Shown here: positions 10,907 to 22,654 of the stretch, one piece after another
How positions within the stretch are numbered: the stretch's first letter is position 1
Layout of the letters: each line of letters starts with the position of its first letter
DNA from: Catonia carolina
Taxonomy: Eukaryota; Arthropoda; Insecta; Hemiptera; Achilidae
Assembly (NCBI GenBank): GCA_035578175.1
Contig: JAQMRL010000003.1
Location: forward strand, 102,722,969 to 102,786,968
Direction of reading: 5' to 3'
Length of the DNA: 64,000 bases
Made by a program: the position numbers and the translations under genes
The notes under the pieces: model-generated
Told to the model about the DNA's origin: nothing
Databases searched by the model: none
The model's input: only the letters and a program-made list of their open reading frames with translations

Positions 10907-12543
10907 CAAAGTACATTTTTATTGAAAAAATAAATTTAAATGTATATCTAAACTTTCATCGATGATTAATTTATTCTAAGTGCTAAAAATTAAATGTAAA
11001 AAAAACATTAAGAAAGAGAAAAACTTTCATAAATTCATTCATTCACTTAATGGAATAGATAACATTTACAAAACAATATTTCTCCACATTCTTTTAAATT
11101 CTATATTGATAAAGGTAACTGAATTTATTTTTGTTTTTTATAAAATAAAACTTAATATGACTTGTTGTATATATCCGTAGTAATAAATAAAATACTGATC
11201 GATGTAAAAACATTTGTATTCTAGTTGCATTTATTTGCCTTCAGGTTACGCCCTGTAATCAGAAAAGAAAATTGTATTAAATCGATTATGTCTGTTCATA
11301 CATAACAATTCTAAGTAAAATTTACGAGGCGCTTTGTTGTTGTTAACTTTTAACTTTTAGTAAGGTAGTAAATTTCTTAGGTAATAAATTAATTTGTTCC
11401 CTATGAGAATGAATCGCCTATAAATCTTACTGATTAGCTATCGCAGCGCACCAGCCAACAGCCAGCGAACTTGGCATTTAAAACTGTGTGCAAGGCTGGT
11501 TGTTCTTGTGCTGTGTTGTGTAGAATGTAAGTTGTTCAGACCGCTCAACATATTCATTCCTGACACGTTTAGAATGACCATGTTCTTTCTATATATTTTT
11601 CAACTTGATGCACTAAACGAATCTATTTTTGGATTTTTATCACATGATATCGCTATGTGAACGTTTTCAATTTAATACAATTTACTTATTTGGACCGTAT
11701 TTAGTTTACGGTTGTAATTAGAAAACAATTTTCATATAAAAAAAACTGTTTTAATCCAGTGAATCAGAATAATATTAATGGTTTTTTTTATTTATTCTTT
11801 TGGTCTGTCTAAGGAACTCGAGCATATCCCACTTACTACAGTATAGGTTAAATTATTATATACACCCAAATTTAAACCTTTGCTTCTGTAAAACAATGAA
11901 CCGGATTTCAACATACCGTATATCAAAATTTAGCTCATTTTGTTATACATTGATCGATAAATTGTCCTATATTTTAATGTTGTTTTAAAATTGCAATATA
12001 GAGGTTGGAAGACAAGATGACCCGGTTCTTTTGCTACAGCAAAGAATTTCATGCGTTTAGAGGCGTATAACTCAAGAATTATTTAACTGACAAGTTTGAA
12101 ATTTAAACACAACGTAGCGAATTATATTCTTAAAGCGTGTACGAAATTTCAAATTCGTACGTTTATTAAAGTTTTATTTATTAACAATATTCTGAACCCT
12201 TGTAATTCTAAATGAAGAAGGTTCACAGTTATTTAATTAAAGTTTAAGTTTTCAATTAAAAAATTATAAATTGCAGTAATAAAATCAATCAAAATATTTC
12301 TTTACGTTTTCTGTTTGCTGGAATGCGGTTCCCGTAATTATAAATTATCTCTGAAACAGGTTTATGATTTTCATGAAATTTATAAACAGTCACTTTCCTC
12401 TCTTTTTCATCCGTTGCTAGATAAAGGTTTTTCCATTTCTTCCATGTGTCCCTGTTGTGAGCTAATATTATCCACCCCTCCGAAGACTTTATAAAAGGTA
12501 TAATTATTGTAATTGTTATGAATTGTTGAATATAGAGCTATTT
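10907..12543. other. No recognisable gene
   Basis: AT-rich sequence with short chance open frames (10980-11180, 11800-11988) lacking known motifs. I see no clear repeat. Confidence 0.55.
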
Positions 12544-12559
12544 TTTAAGAAATTAAGTT

Positions 12560-12880
12560 TGTTTAATCCTTAATATCTGTACGTTGCAATCTGTTCAATT
12601 GAGAACAATAAGCAACCCCATGACCCAATGAGATGAGGATGATGTGTAGGACGTGTAGATGAGGTGTAGTCTTGTACAGACTCAGGCCGACCATTCCTGA
12701 GAGAGTATGGTTAATTGAACCCCAACCATCAAAGTACACCGGTAACCACTGCCTAGCATTCAAATCCGTATAAAAGTAACTACCTTTACTAGAATTTGAA
12801 CCAGGAATCTTCGGCTCCGAAAATCAGCTGTTAAACAGCTGATTTTGGCGACGACTTTACCTCTAGACCAACCCGGTGGG
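12560..12880 (-). mobile_element. Family H tRNA-derived SINE with 16-bp target duplication
   Basis: The 321-bp insert is flanked by the perfect direct repeat TTTAAGAAATTAAGTT (12544-12559 and 12881-12896), a clear target-site duplication. On the minus strand it begins CCCACCGGGTTGGTCTAGAGG (A box) and has TTCCTGGTTCAAATTCTAG (B box). A perfect 27-bp palindrome (12820-12846, AATCAGCTG core) sits where the anticodon arm would be. A ~250-bp non-tRNA body follows. I have seen very similar SINEs in insect genomes but cannot name the family from memory. Confidence 0.9.
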
Positions 12881-12896
12881 TTTAAGAAATTAAGTT

Positions 12897-13365
12897 AATG
12901 TTGTATTTTAACTAACTGAAGTGACCACTAAGTTGCGGCTGAAAAGTAGTTTTCATATTTTTATAATTATCTATTGAAACAGTTAATGATTTTCGTTTAA
13001 AAAACTATAATATTATTGATAATAAAAGTAATTATTAAATTTTTATCAAATATTGTAATTATTTAAAAAAAAATAATGAGGATGCCAATATTCGCTGAAA
13101 ATTATAGTTCAATTGGTACGAGAGATGTGAAAAGACCGAGGAAAAGATGGGGACTGTAGCAGGTTCTCTAAACAAAGACCTTGAAGTGAAGAAGAAGAAA
13201 AATAATTCAATTCCTTTTATTCATGACCAAGTGAAGTGTTGTGGTTATTTAAGCTGATTTCAGTTGTCTTTTAAAGGGTAAAAAAATTGTTTGGGTTCTA
13301 AAATTCAAAATAGAATTTACGGATGTAAATTATATCATGTACTAAAACTTCGCGTTAGAAATCCT
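12897..13365. other. Mostly unassigned; possible LINE crumb
   Basis: AT-rich sequence. Around 13117-13160 a plus-strand frame reads RDVKRPRKRWGL, like the GRP(R/K)KRW motif at LINE polyprotein C-termini, but it is too short to assign firmly. Confidence 0.35.
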
Positions 13366-13750
13366 GTTGTTGTTGTTTAGGTCATCAACCGAAAGGCTGG
13401 TTTGAACCTCAGAAGATTTACTAAGTAAAACGAGGAGTAAGGTGATTTACAAATGCCTTCCTCATTAGAAAAGTATGCTTATCAGCATGCTTGGCCCTCC
13501 GAAGAGAATCTTTTTTCTATCCTGCAAATGACACCTTCACTTCATTCACCGCAGAGTCTGGCTGTATAATGAAAATCATTACTCTCAGAGGAGATAACGC
13601 TAACTAGTGTTTTTTACACATCTATCTTTTGTTCTTGAATGCTTCAATCATATAATTGGCTGACCATGTGATAAGAAAAATAATTATTTTGTATATCCCT
13701 GAAACTAGCAGATCGAGTGGAAATAGATTAATCCTCAATTCTAGCAGGGT
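13366..13750 (+). repeat. Family A dispersed repeat, near full length
   Basis: Here the element's 3' end is at the left (GTTGTTGTTTAGG, the complement of the AAC-rich tail). It runs through CAGCATGCTTGGCC and TCTGGCTGTATAATG to GCAGATCGAGTGG and CTAGCAGGG. Copies occur on both strands across the window, as expected of dispersed retroelements. Confidence 0.75.
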
Positions 13751-14465
13751 AATTGGGATTGTGAAGTATTAAGTTGAACTGGATATTTCCTCTACATCGT
13801 AACAATTTTGTAGGCTACTTATTTAGCAAAAGAGAAGTACAAAGAGAAAAATTGAAAATCTACAACTTTAACACTAGTTCTGTCCGATGATTCGATTGAG
13901 TAGTTACTCATCCGTCGGGTTTTGTATTTCTTGTCAAGAAGAGTGATTCATCTGTAATTTACTGTAATTGTTAGATTACATAAAGCGAGTGTAACGGGTA
14001 TATGTGGTCATGTTTCAGGTTCACTTGTAAAGTAGAGATAAACACATTTTCACACCTCGGTTACTTGAACAACGGACGTTGGTTGATTGATTATGCACTA
14101 CTAACACTAGGCTACTGTATTGGCTGACAACTTGTCCGGGTTCATTAAACAATAATCTTATCAGAGTAGACGTTCATATTCGTGTACAAGGAGTTCATTA
14201 TTTTTTGTTTTCTTTTCTGGACAATTTTTGGTGTTCGTAATATTTTTCTCTCTTGAAGATAATGACTGAATTTTATAAATCCTTGAAGTTTTTGTACCTA
14301 TTAGACAAGCTGATCTTCACGTTATTTATCTATTTTAATGGTAAACCTATGTATTTCATGATCATTTTGATCAATTGATAAGCAGAAGGTCCCTGTTTCG
14401 ATACTCAGAATAGATCTGGACGATGTTATTACACATTTGAAACAATTTTAGAGGAAATTGGGTTA
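13751..14465. other. No recognisable gene
   Basis: Unassigned AT-rich sequence up to the family G MITE. Confidence 0.55.
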
Positions 14466-15176
14466 AGGTGAAACTGTCGATGGTTTTGACTGAAAATTTC
14501 AATTTTCGGTGTTTTATGTTTTTCAGTACTTCAGGCCTAGATCTACCAGAAAAACATTAAATTACGTAAAAAATTATTTTAATGAAAAAATTAAGTATTT
14601 AACAGGTTTACCGAGCAAAATTATCATAATACGAACGAATATTTTTCGTAATTTTATACTTTTTGTTTTAGTGTAAATGGAATTTCAGTTTTTAAAAATA
14701 TCTGCATAGACTACTGTTTTTAATATTCTCAAAACTGTTAATTCAGCTTTCTAACCAACTGTTGATGGGGAATTTGCTTGTTTGTGTACATTTTTTTGTT
14801 TTTGATTTGTGCCTTTTTATTTTTTGTCTGTTCCCGGAAATTTAGATTTTTAATATTTAGGTACATTTTTCTCGGAAACCATTAAAACTACCATGTAGAA
14901 ATTTTTACCAGCTATTCTTCTTGTACATGCACATACACTGGCATTTTTATTACTTCCTCAGATGCTCCTAAAATTAGTAATATGTAAAAATTCTATGTTG
15001 TTCGTTATTTTATTTTTTATTTTATGGTCCTACAGATTAAATTGCAAAAATGCCAGTAGCTAGAGAAACCTAACATCGATAAATGTGTAAAGTTTCATTT
15101 TCTTATCTTTAACCAATCCTATGAAAACCGTACCTAAAAATTGCAAATTTAACATTGGCCGGAGACAGTCTCACCT
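14466..15176. mobile_element. Family G MITE, 711 bp, TA on both sides
   Basis: Inverted termini AGGTGAAACTGTC (left) and AGGTGAGACTGTC (right, reverse complement), with TA immediately outside each (14464-14465 and 15177-15178). The interior parallels 7112-7843, for example GGCCTAGATCTACCAGAAAA near the left and AACATTGGC near the right. It encodes no transposase and is best read as a non-autonomous Tc1/mariner-type element. Confidence 0.7.
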
Positions 15177-15178
15177 TA

Positions 15179-15924
15179 AGCAAAACATGTGAAAACACAA
15201 TCCTAGTCCGTATTAATTTCAATTAGCTAATAAAAGATTGTTTGAAAGCTAATCAAAACTACGATTGTATACCTGGTTTAATAACGTAGACTGACAGTTC
15301 CACCCATTTAAAAAGTTTGTTGTGGTGTTTTTATCACATTGTTATTCAAGTATTTTATGTTAAAAGAATTAGAGATTTCTTTTTTACAGTTATACCGATA
15401 TTTGAAAAATATTAATGATTTCAAAGACGCTAACTATTTTCATGCCTGCGGTCAGATAGCTTCTCAAAACAATTGAGACCCTTATAACTATTTCAATTTT
15501 ACTTAAAAACACAGCAAAAGGAATCAAAATAAAAACAAATATTTGTACTAATTTCAATTTCCGAGAATTCATATGTATAACATTTCATTCATTGTAATCC
15601 ATTATCCTTGTTCAATACACTCCACCCATAAAATACACAATTTCTTACAATAAACATTACATTCCTTAAACCATTTCTAAAATATCACAGTACAATGTTA
15701 CAGTATTTAGTACAATGTAAATTTGATCATTAAATACCGAACGAGCTTCGTATGTTATTAAAAGCTAACGTGCCCGTATTACGTAGGTCATAATCATGAA
15801 AGTGTTTTAGTAGAAAATAGTCTGTTCGGCCAATAAATACGAATAAAAACCTAAAGAAAATTTTCTGTTTCATTAGTTCCAGTTAAGTTGGTAAATACTC
15901 ACCTTTGTCAAACGATTCAAAAAA
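15179..15924. other. No recognisable gene
   Basis: Unassigned AT-rich sequence. An open frame at 15390-15572 on the minus strand has no recognisable motif. Confidence 0.55.
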
Positions 15925-16073
15925 TTTTTCATATAAATCCCTTTTAAAACCCACGTGGACATATGGGGTTCAATTGTGGGGTACATCCAGCACTTCAAAT
16001 ATAAACATATTGGAACGTTTTCAGTTAAAATTCTTGCGGTGAGCCCCGAAAATTTTGTGGAACTTCAAAAATA

Positions 16074-16107
<34 letters not shown>

Positions 16108-16255
16108 GATCTTAATATAGACACTGTGAAACAAACTATATCAAAATTTAGCCGTAAATATGAAGAAAGACTCAAACCATCGACGAAACTTCCTGGCTCT
16201 GAATCTGCTAAACAACATTGACACCGGGTTTTCAAGATTAAAAAGACATGGTGTT
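15925..16255 (+). pseudogene. Jockey-like LINE ORF2 C-terminus
   Basis: Translation gives LLKPTWTYGVQLWG, TSSTSNINILERFQLKFLR, then, after disruption, TDLNIDTVKQTISKFSRKYE. This is the post-RT region of Jockey-clade ORF2. A (TA)n run at 16076-16105 has expanded inside the coding sequence and replaced part of it. It belongs to the same subfamily as the crumb at 1517-1640 but differs from the 4080 and 47775 copies. Confidence 0.8.
16076..16105 (+). repeat. (TA)n microsatellite
   Basis: About 15 TA units inside a dead Jockey fragment, between the LERFQLKFLR and TDLNIDTVKQ coding blocks. Confidence 0.9.
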
Positions 16256-17175
16256 TTAGATTTAGGTTATAGGTTTTAATGAAAATGGTTACAGTTATTA
16301 TAATTTTTTTCTAACTGATATGCTTTATTTCTTTCAAAATCATCATTGTATTTTTCAAATATTAATTATCACAAATTTCAATTTCATTAACCAATAAAAT
16401 TGTACTCATATTAATTAACATTTATTAAAATTACTGATTGTTCTATTTTATGTGAACAGATTGTAATGTAGCAGACTTATAAAAAAAATTAGTTACAGCT
16501 GACTATTATTGGTTTGATGAATTTAGTTATATATGTTTTTAAAAACACAAATTATTTTGGATGAATTTGGTAATAGCAATATGAAGTTGTAAATATTTTA
16601 TTTGGTTTATATAAAATCCCAGTTGACGGGTTAATAGCATGAGGTAACTGTGGTCATTTCTGCGAAATATTAGTTTTTCATTGGTTTTTAATCATATATT
16701 GTATTTTTAGTAATAATTAAATCAGAGATCATGTAGCCTAATGCATGAGTCATTTATTAATTAGTAACTTACCTGTCTACCTATACAGGTCACATGTTAA
16801 TTGATGAATATGAAATATCCCACATGGCTTGTCGGTTAATTTAAATTTACAATCAATTTTATAGACACATTGGTAGGCCTACTAATTCGGATTTTATATT
16901 AAAACACAATTTATAATTAGTTAGTTAATTATACGATATTGTTATTTATTCCATATTAATTTAAATATTGCATGTTCAGGATCTGTAATTAACATGGTTT
17001 TGGATCCCTCGACTACTCTGTTTCATTTACAGACAATTATTGACCTACTTCTAATATATTCATGGAACATTTGAAAAGTTTTTGTGTAAACGACTGGTCC
17101 CTTTCATTGTTTCTATTAATATCTTATCTAATGATAATTTGATTTTTGCGCCAGACATTTTACTGTACGTCAGGT
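16256..17175. other. No recognisable gene
   Basis: AT-rich sequence between two Jockey fragments. They are not in the order of a single element, so this gap is not simply internal LINE sequence. Confidence 0.5.
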
Positions 17176-17179
17176 ACAT

Positions 17180-17545
17180 CGCGTTTCTAATTTTCTCGCT
17201 GAAGCATTTGAATTAAAAAATACACCACAGCGTCGTTGATGTATGTCAGGGTTTTAACAGAGTATGGTATGAAGGCTTGTTATATAAACTTAGGTTCTTG
17301 CTTCCTGACTACTTCCTTACAATCCAATTCCTACTTACTTCTGATCAATATTTTACTGTAAATCAAGGACCTTTTAACTTCTGATATTTCTACTTCTTCG
17401 TATACCTTGTAAACAACATTCGCAGATAATTTAGTGACTTTGTCTAATTTTGTTTATGTACCGCAAACTTCTGTGGATATACAAAATGTTATTCACCTCC
17501 GTGACAAATGGTTCAGAAAATGGCGCATAACAATAAACATTCTGA
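17180..17545 (+). pseudogene. Jockey-like reverse transcriptase fragment
   Basis: Frames read VVDVCQGFNRVWYEGLLYKL, then RFLLPDYF and DQYFTVNQG. These match the Jockey RT block around the first catalytic aspartate (canonical DVSQAFD.VWH.GLL.KL). Downstream comes TFADNLVTL, a mutated YADD/FADD catalytic box, and LRDKWFRKWRI. Frameshifts and the lost second aspartate show it is dead. The order agrees with RT motifs A to C with an internal deletion. Confidence 0.7.
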
Positions 17546-18683
17546 CATTCTGAAGTTTATTTCGTATACTTTGAGGATCTGGTTATTTTTAAATAAAAAA
17601 CCTCCTTATAAATTTATAATAAAAAATTATTCAAAAATTAATCGCTTAAATTTTAAAAAGCTTTCTAGGATTTAAAAGAATCTTAATAAAATAAAATATG
17701 GTCATTTTCAGTTAAATAGTTAATTTATTCCTTCTTTCAAACCGATAACAATAATTATACTATACTTTCTCGTCATGCAGAAACTGTTTCGACAAAGGTC
17801 ACCATAAGCGCCGTCCAGTCCACCTGACATTTATCACAATATTGATATAGAAATTTCTTACGCTTTTTTATTGCGTAAAATCATATTCGTTCTTGCAGAG
17901 TACGGATTGTAGATCGTAGAATATCTATTTAGCTTTTCATTTATTGCCGTACGAGGACACTAAATGTGAACCGCACTACAAGCTTCCCTACGACAGAGAT
18001 TGAAGTGAAATCAAGCACAGGCTTAATATGCTCATACGCAACGCTCCTTTACAACAAACCTCTAAATGACTTCACAACACAATTTACTTCATTTTTGTCA
18101 GAACTATATCCGGAAAATAGCAGCATACTACTGGAGTACAATATTCTCGCAATATATATTCCCTAAAGCAACAGAGCTATTGAAACTTACGGTTGCACTG
18201 AAATGGTGAAGCCTGTAGTATAAATGAGTGAATGAACACTATAGTATACTTCAGCAAATTAAACTTTCTTGCCATTTTTCAGCGTTTATAATCGAACATC
18301 CTTAGAATTATTACTGACTCCCATTGTTCAAAATCAATGACGCAATTTACCATGTCTTGCATGTAAACAATGTTCTAGAAGAAATACGACAACGTAACAA
18401 ACAACCAAGATGGACTTGAGCGTCATCAAAACCCTCTGTTAATTTACCTTTAAAATAACAGTGACCACTACCTTAGACTGAAACGGTTCACAATTATAGT
18501 ACAGACTATTAAAAATTAATAGTGACAACTATAGTCGATAAAATTTTTATTTCTTTAATTAGCCGGCAATAATTTGTTAATTTTGTTTATATAATAATCA
18601 CATTGAAAATTAACCTGGCAAACAACTACAGAAGCTTTGAAATTTGAGTAACTCTAGTGGGTGTAATCTCCATCAAGAATTTT
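17546..18683. other. No recognisable gene
   Basis: AT-rich sequence. An open frame at 17966-18166 on the plus strand matches nothing I know. I see no clear repeat. Confidence 0.5.
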
Positions 18684-18686
18684 TAA

Positions 18687-19370
18687 GGGTAAGCGCACAG
18701 TGAACGCTGGTCGCTTACAAGCGGGAGCCTACTAGTAGGAATATGCCATTATTTTTAATCGGACGTTTCACAGTCAACGCTATTAGGGAAACCTCCGCGC
18801 TGGTCATCTGCGCATATCAGCTCACGGGTTTGTTTTATAAAAACCTGCCTGCTGCTTGCTGGCAGGTTGCTAAGTGTATTTTGCGTCGTATAATACGTAT
18901 TCATAATAACAACTTATAATTAATTATAACGTAGGTATAAAATTAAATTTAAAAGATTATTACTGGTCAAACAATGCTTTCTAATATTGAATACCGATAG
19001 CCAAAATGTTCAAAATACATACCTCAAAGTAATCGCAAGTCTTTCTTCCGGTAATATTGGTTGCTTGTGCAAGTTGCACCATAGTTTTTGTAAACCTAGT
19101 TCTTTTGACAATATAAAATTAAACGTTTCCAGAGTCATTCTCATGTATTAAAAAAACCTGTCTAGTTTTTTAATTGCGGAAAAATATGATGATACTCGCC
19201 GTACAATTTTCTGTTCTTATTAATGTCACTAACGGTATCGTCTTTAAATGATAATAATTTCTTGTAAATGTTTTCCATTAGGTATAATGTTCCCGAAATG
19301 AAGGTTCCCAAAATGCGCACTTGCCAGCGTGAATCAGTACCTACGACCAGCATTTACTGTGCGTTTACCC
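18687..19370 (-). mobile_element. PIF/Harbinger element, internally deleted
   Basis: The termini are ~27-bp inverted repeats starting GGGTAAGCGCACAGTGAACG (left) and GGGTAAACGCACAGTAAATG (right, reverse complement). They are flanked by the 3-bp direct repeat TAA (18684-18686 and 19371-19373). A TWA target of 3 bp and GG-starting TIRs are diagnostic of PIF/Harbinger. At 684 bp it is much shorter than autonomous elements. It keeps only the beginning of the nuclease gene (19022-19353) and would need a helper. Confidence 0.85.
19022..19353 (-). pseudogene. Harbinger nuclease, N-terminal remnant
   Basis: The first frame ends ...NRKLYGEYHHIFPQLKN then a stop. After a small shift the next frame reads YMRMTLETFNFILSK, then HKQPILPEERLAITLRYV. 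The R(M)..ETF.(F/Y)IL..V and I.PEERLA(I/L)TLR motifs typify the N-terminal helical region of Harbinger-family DDE nucleases. The catalytic core is absent. The sequence TTGAG|GTATGT at the end of this block looks like a splice donor, so the original gene may have had an intron here. Confidence 0.75.
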
Positions 19371-19593
19371 TAATGTTATACAATTTACTTATAGTTAAAT
19401 ACTTAACTGATTGTGAATAGTATTGCTAGAACTTAAATGAAACTTGTTTCTAATATAGGTAACAATCGACCAAATTTGTATGTAGCTTAACATGTGTTTG
19501 GTGCTGTCCTGCAAGATGAATTGGAGACAAGTGGAATATAATCCCTTACTTAGTATGTAAAAATTAAAATTAAAACATATATCAGTGTCTATA

Positions 19594-19983
19594 GTCCGAT
19601 TCACGAAAAAAAACAACTGTCTTTAAACAGAAATATCTTTTGAACCGTTGTATGTAAATCAATTACGATAAATCAAATTAAAGCTTGTTTTATTGTTGGT
19701 TCCAGGGTTACATTAACAATATAATAGGGTACTTTGCAGCCCTATACATTTTAAAGTACACATGAACAAAATATGTACCTTGAAGTTAGTTGAGTATATT
19801 GGAAAAGTGGTTAAAAACAGGGTACATTTTATGCGTAATTCGTTATATTTAATACACTATTAATTTTTGAAAATGTTAATGTATATTCTGTAACCAGCAA
19901 TAAAACAAGCTTTAATTTGATGTATTGTTATTGTTTTTAGATACAACGGTTTAAATACAGGTGTTTTCTTTCTTGAATCGAAC
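19594..19983. mobile_element. Family F MITE, 390 bp, long TIRs
   Basis: The ends are GTCCGATTCACGAA and, inverted, GTTCGATTCAAGAA, with TA immediately outside both (19592-19593 and 19984-19985). The inverted repeat continues inward, with interruptions, for well over 100 bp (for example AAGCTTGTTTTATTGTTGGTT versus its complement). A sister copy is at 22106-22491. It has no coding capacity. TA target and long TIRs suggest a Tc1/mariner-type foldback MITE. Confidence 0.75.
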
Positions 19984-19993
19984 TACGAGTATA

Positions 19994-20520
19994 ATAATAA
20001 TAATATTATTATTATAATAATAAACTAGAGTACTATTATACTAAGAGTATAATAATAAACTTTGATAATAGTTTTAAATATAAAATAGTAATAGTTATTA
20101 CATAAAAACTAATTGGATTTTTTATTCTTTTTGACAGGTGAGTTCTTCTTACAAATCAATGTTTCTGCCATTTATAAACTGATGTTTGTAAGTAGTACAA
20201 TTATTTAATTTTATCATCACTATGTTATACTTTGTGTAGGCAAAGGCTCTTCTTATGCGAGTTATTATACTAATAAAATTTTGGGTCATCTATATTCTTA
20301 ATTTCTTGTTGCAGAAATGAAAATAAATTAAAATAATACTGGAATAGTATTACTGTAAATACAAATCTTATTGAAATTTTTTTAGTAATTTCAGAGACAT
20401 ATGACTAGAGAAAAATTAATTTTCAAAAGGCATTTACTCTCGAGGACTTATTGTTTTTTAAGATGTACTTCTACGGATTCAATAACATCGAGAAGGTGTA
20501 TTACCGTTTCAAATTTCAAA
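19994..20520. other. AT-rich with AAT-type simple repeats
   Basis: ATA/ATT-rich simple sequence at about 19993-20070, just right of the family F MITE, then unassigned AT-rich DNA. Confidence 0.6.
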
Positions 20521-20528
20521 ACTCAGTT

Positions 20529-20960
20529 TGTTAGTTAGGTCGTCAGCCTAGAGCTAGTTTAAACCTCTATAGAGACTTTACGAAGTAAAACGAGGAGTGA
20601 GGTGGTTTACAATTGCTTTTCTCACTGAGTAGAAAAGTAGCCTATGCTTATCAGCATGCCAGACCCAGTGAAAAGCATTGACATTCCACTCTATAAATGA
20701 TACCTTCACTTCATTCACCACAGGGTCTGGCTGTATAATAAAATTCATTACTTAAGAGTAATGAATTTCATGAGGAGATAACTCTGACTAGTACAACTAG
20801 TACTCTGACTAGACTAGTGTCTTTTACACCTCTACCTCTTCTGTTCATAAATGCTTCAGTCTTATTAATGGCTCCGACTGTATGATAAGAAACGGAATAA
20901 TTTTTTGAACTAACATATCAAGTGCAAATTACTTAACACTCCACTTACCTGTTATGGGTA
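20529..20960 (+). repeat. Family A dispersed repeat with internal duplications
   Basis: Near-full copy from AGTTAGGTCGTCAGCC to CCACTTACCTGTTATGGG. It is longer than the others because of small local duplications: GAATTTCATGAGGAG next to a repeated AATGAATTT, and ACTAGTAC-type repeats at about 20790-20815. Confidence 0.7.
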
Positions 20961-21019
20961 GGATACAAGGTTTATGAAATAAAAATTACTCGTTATATAA
21001 ACGTTTCAATTTAATTTTC

Positions 21020-21090
21020 GGCTGCGTGGTGGCTCAGCTCTGCAGCGCTTGATTGTTGTTAAGCCGTATCACGGTTTCAATCCTGGCTAT
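21020..21090 (+). mobile_element. tRNA-like SINE head, candidate
   Basis: GGCTGCGTGGTGGCTCAG resembles a 5' tRNA half with an A box, and GGTTTCAATCCTGG about 50 bases on resembles a B box. The following sequence matches no other SINE here. Confidence 0.4.
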
Positions 21091-21655
21091 AATCAAGAAA
21101 TGTTCAATATTTTTACGCAAATATTATTTTTTGTAGAATTAAAAAATATGCTTTTATGACCAAAAAATAAAAATGTAAGTACTATTCTATAGAATAACGA
21201 AAAAGTGATTTTGTAAGGAAAATATTCTCAGTTATTTATTAAAGTAATTGTAAATCAATGAAGTGGTGGTATTTCATAGGTTATAAATTACTCTGTATTA
21301 GACAGATTCTCAAGCGGTAGGTAAAATTTAATATTGTTTACATTGATTCTATAGCTACGCGTTGGCCTGCGTAAACCGTAGTCAATGCTGTCACTAAAGT
21401 CTTGATCGATTTCTTTGCCTACCAAGTCTTTTTTTAACTGAAAATAACTCTTTTGTCGTTAAATCTTAAGTTAGTTGGAGAATTGTGGAGACGTCACCTT
21501 AATATAGGGTGTAATACAATTGTGTCCTATCCAGACACATCCAAATTCTATTAATCAGACTTCAAAAAATATTTTTACATGATTTTTTTTGTTGCCAGCG
21601 TCGTAATTAATTACATTTACACGTTATCATAAATTATTAAGAGCGATTTGATTGT
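21091..21655. other. No recognisable gene
   Basis: Unassigned AT-rich sequence. Confidence 0.55.
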
Positions 21656-21828
21656 GGCCGCCTCCGTAGCGTAGTGGTAGCGCAATAGCCTAACACGCGG
21701 AGCTCCTGGGTTTGACTTCCGGCCAAGGCCTGGAAACTTTCACAAGTTAAAACCCATCGTTACATATCCCACCGCAGTCGCTAATAACCGAGCTGTTGAT
21801 GCGACTTTTAATCAACTAAAAAAAGAAC
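21656..21828 (+). mobile_element. Family B tRNA-derived SINE, best copy
   Basis: Begins GGCCGCCTCCGTAGCGTAGT (A box), with a degenerate B box GGTTTGACTTCCGG. The body includes TCACAAGTTAAAACCC, GCTAATAACCGAGC and TTGATGCGACTTTTAATC, then an A-rich tail. The head resembles a tRNA, but the acceptor stem is not complementary. The tail resembles that of family E. Confidence 0.8.
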
Positions 21829-22105
21829 AATTGAAAATACTTTAAATAAATTTACTAATTTTGAAATCAAAATTGTCTTTACCGGTAAAGTTATTTTATT
21901 TTATTACAATTCAATGTACTTACAATTAGATAGTTGCTGAATCTTTTATAAATTTTACTTTTACTGTACGGTACTATAAGTAAATTTAACATAGAAAATA
22001 CTAAACTTTGAAAGTCAGAGTAGCTTTAAAGTCATATCTTAAGGTAATTGTAATCGTTAGGTAGTTTTAGGATTGGGTTGAATTGTTTGTTAGTCTAAAA
22101 CTATA

Positions 22106-22491
22106 GTCCGATTCACGAAATAAAACACCTGTATTTAAACAGCAATATCTTTTGAACTGTTGTATGAAAAAACAATTATGATACATCAAATGAAAGCTTG
22201 TTTTATTGTTGGTTGCAGGATATCATTAACTTTTTCGGAAATTAATAGTGCATTAAATATAACAAATTGCGCATAAAAAGCACCCTGTTTTTAACCACTT
22301 TTCCAGTATACTCAATTTCAAGGTACGAATTAAAAATTTGTAGGGCTACAAAGTATTATGTATTAATGTGATCTTGTAACCAACGATAAGAAAAGCTTTC
22401 ATTTGATGTATTGTAATTGTTTTTACTTACAATGGTTCAAAATATATTGTTATTTGAAGACAGGTAGTCTATCTTCATTCGAGAATCGGAC
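22106..22491. mobile_element. Family F MITE, 386 bp
   Basis: Sister of 19594-19983. The ends are GTCCGATTCACGAA and, inverted, GTCCGATTCTCGAA, with TA outside both. The arms can pair for more than 100 bp with mismatches. There is no transposase. This copy is cleaner at its right end than the other. Confidence 0.75.
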
Positions 22492-22534
22492 TACAGTTAC
22501 AATAAAAAAAATATACGAAAAACATCCCTGACCA

Positions 22535-22654
22535 CTCAGGATTATTGTACGTTGGTTTTAAGTTGTTAAAATTTCGAGTCACTTTCCTTAAATCAAAACT
22601 GAGACCTTGCGCTTTTTTTAGTCTAGCACGCTAACCACGACGCCACGGAGGTGG
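22535..22654 (-). mobile_element. Family B-like SINE, minus strand
   Basis: On the minus strand it begins CCACCTCCGTGGCGTCGTGG, followed by TTAGCGTGCTAGAC, then a body where GTCTCAGTTTTGATTTAAGG replaces the usual B box. The head matches family B, while the rest is diverged. Confidence 0.55.
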
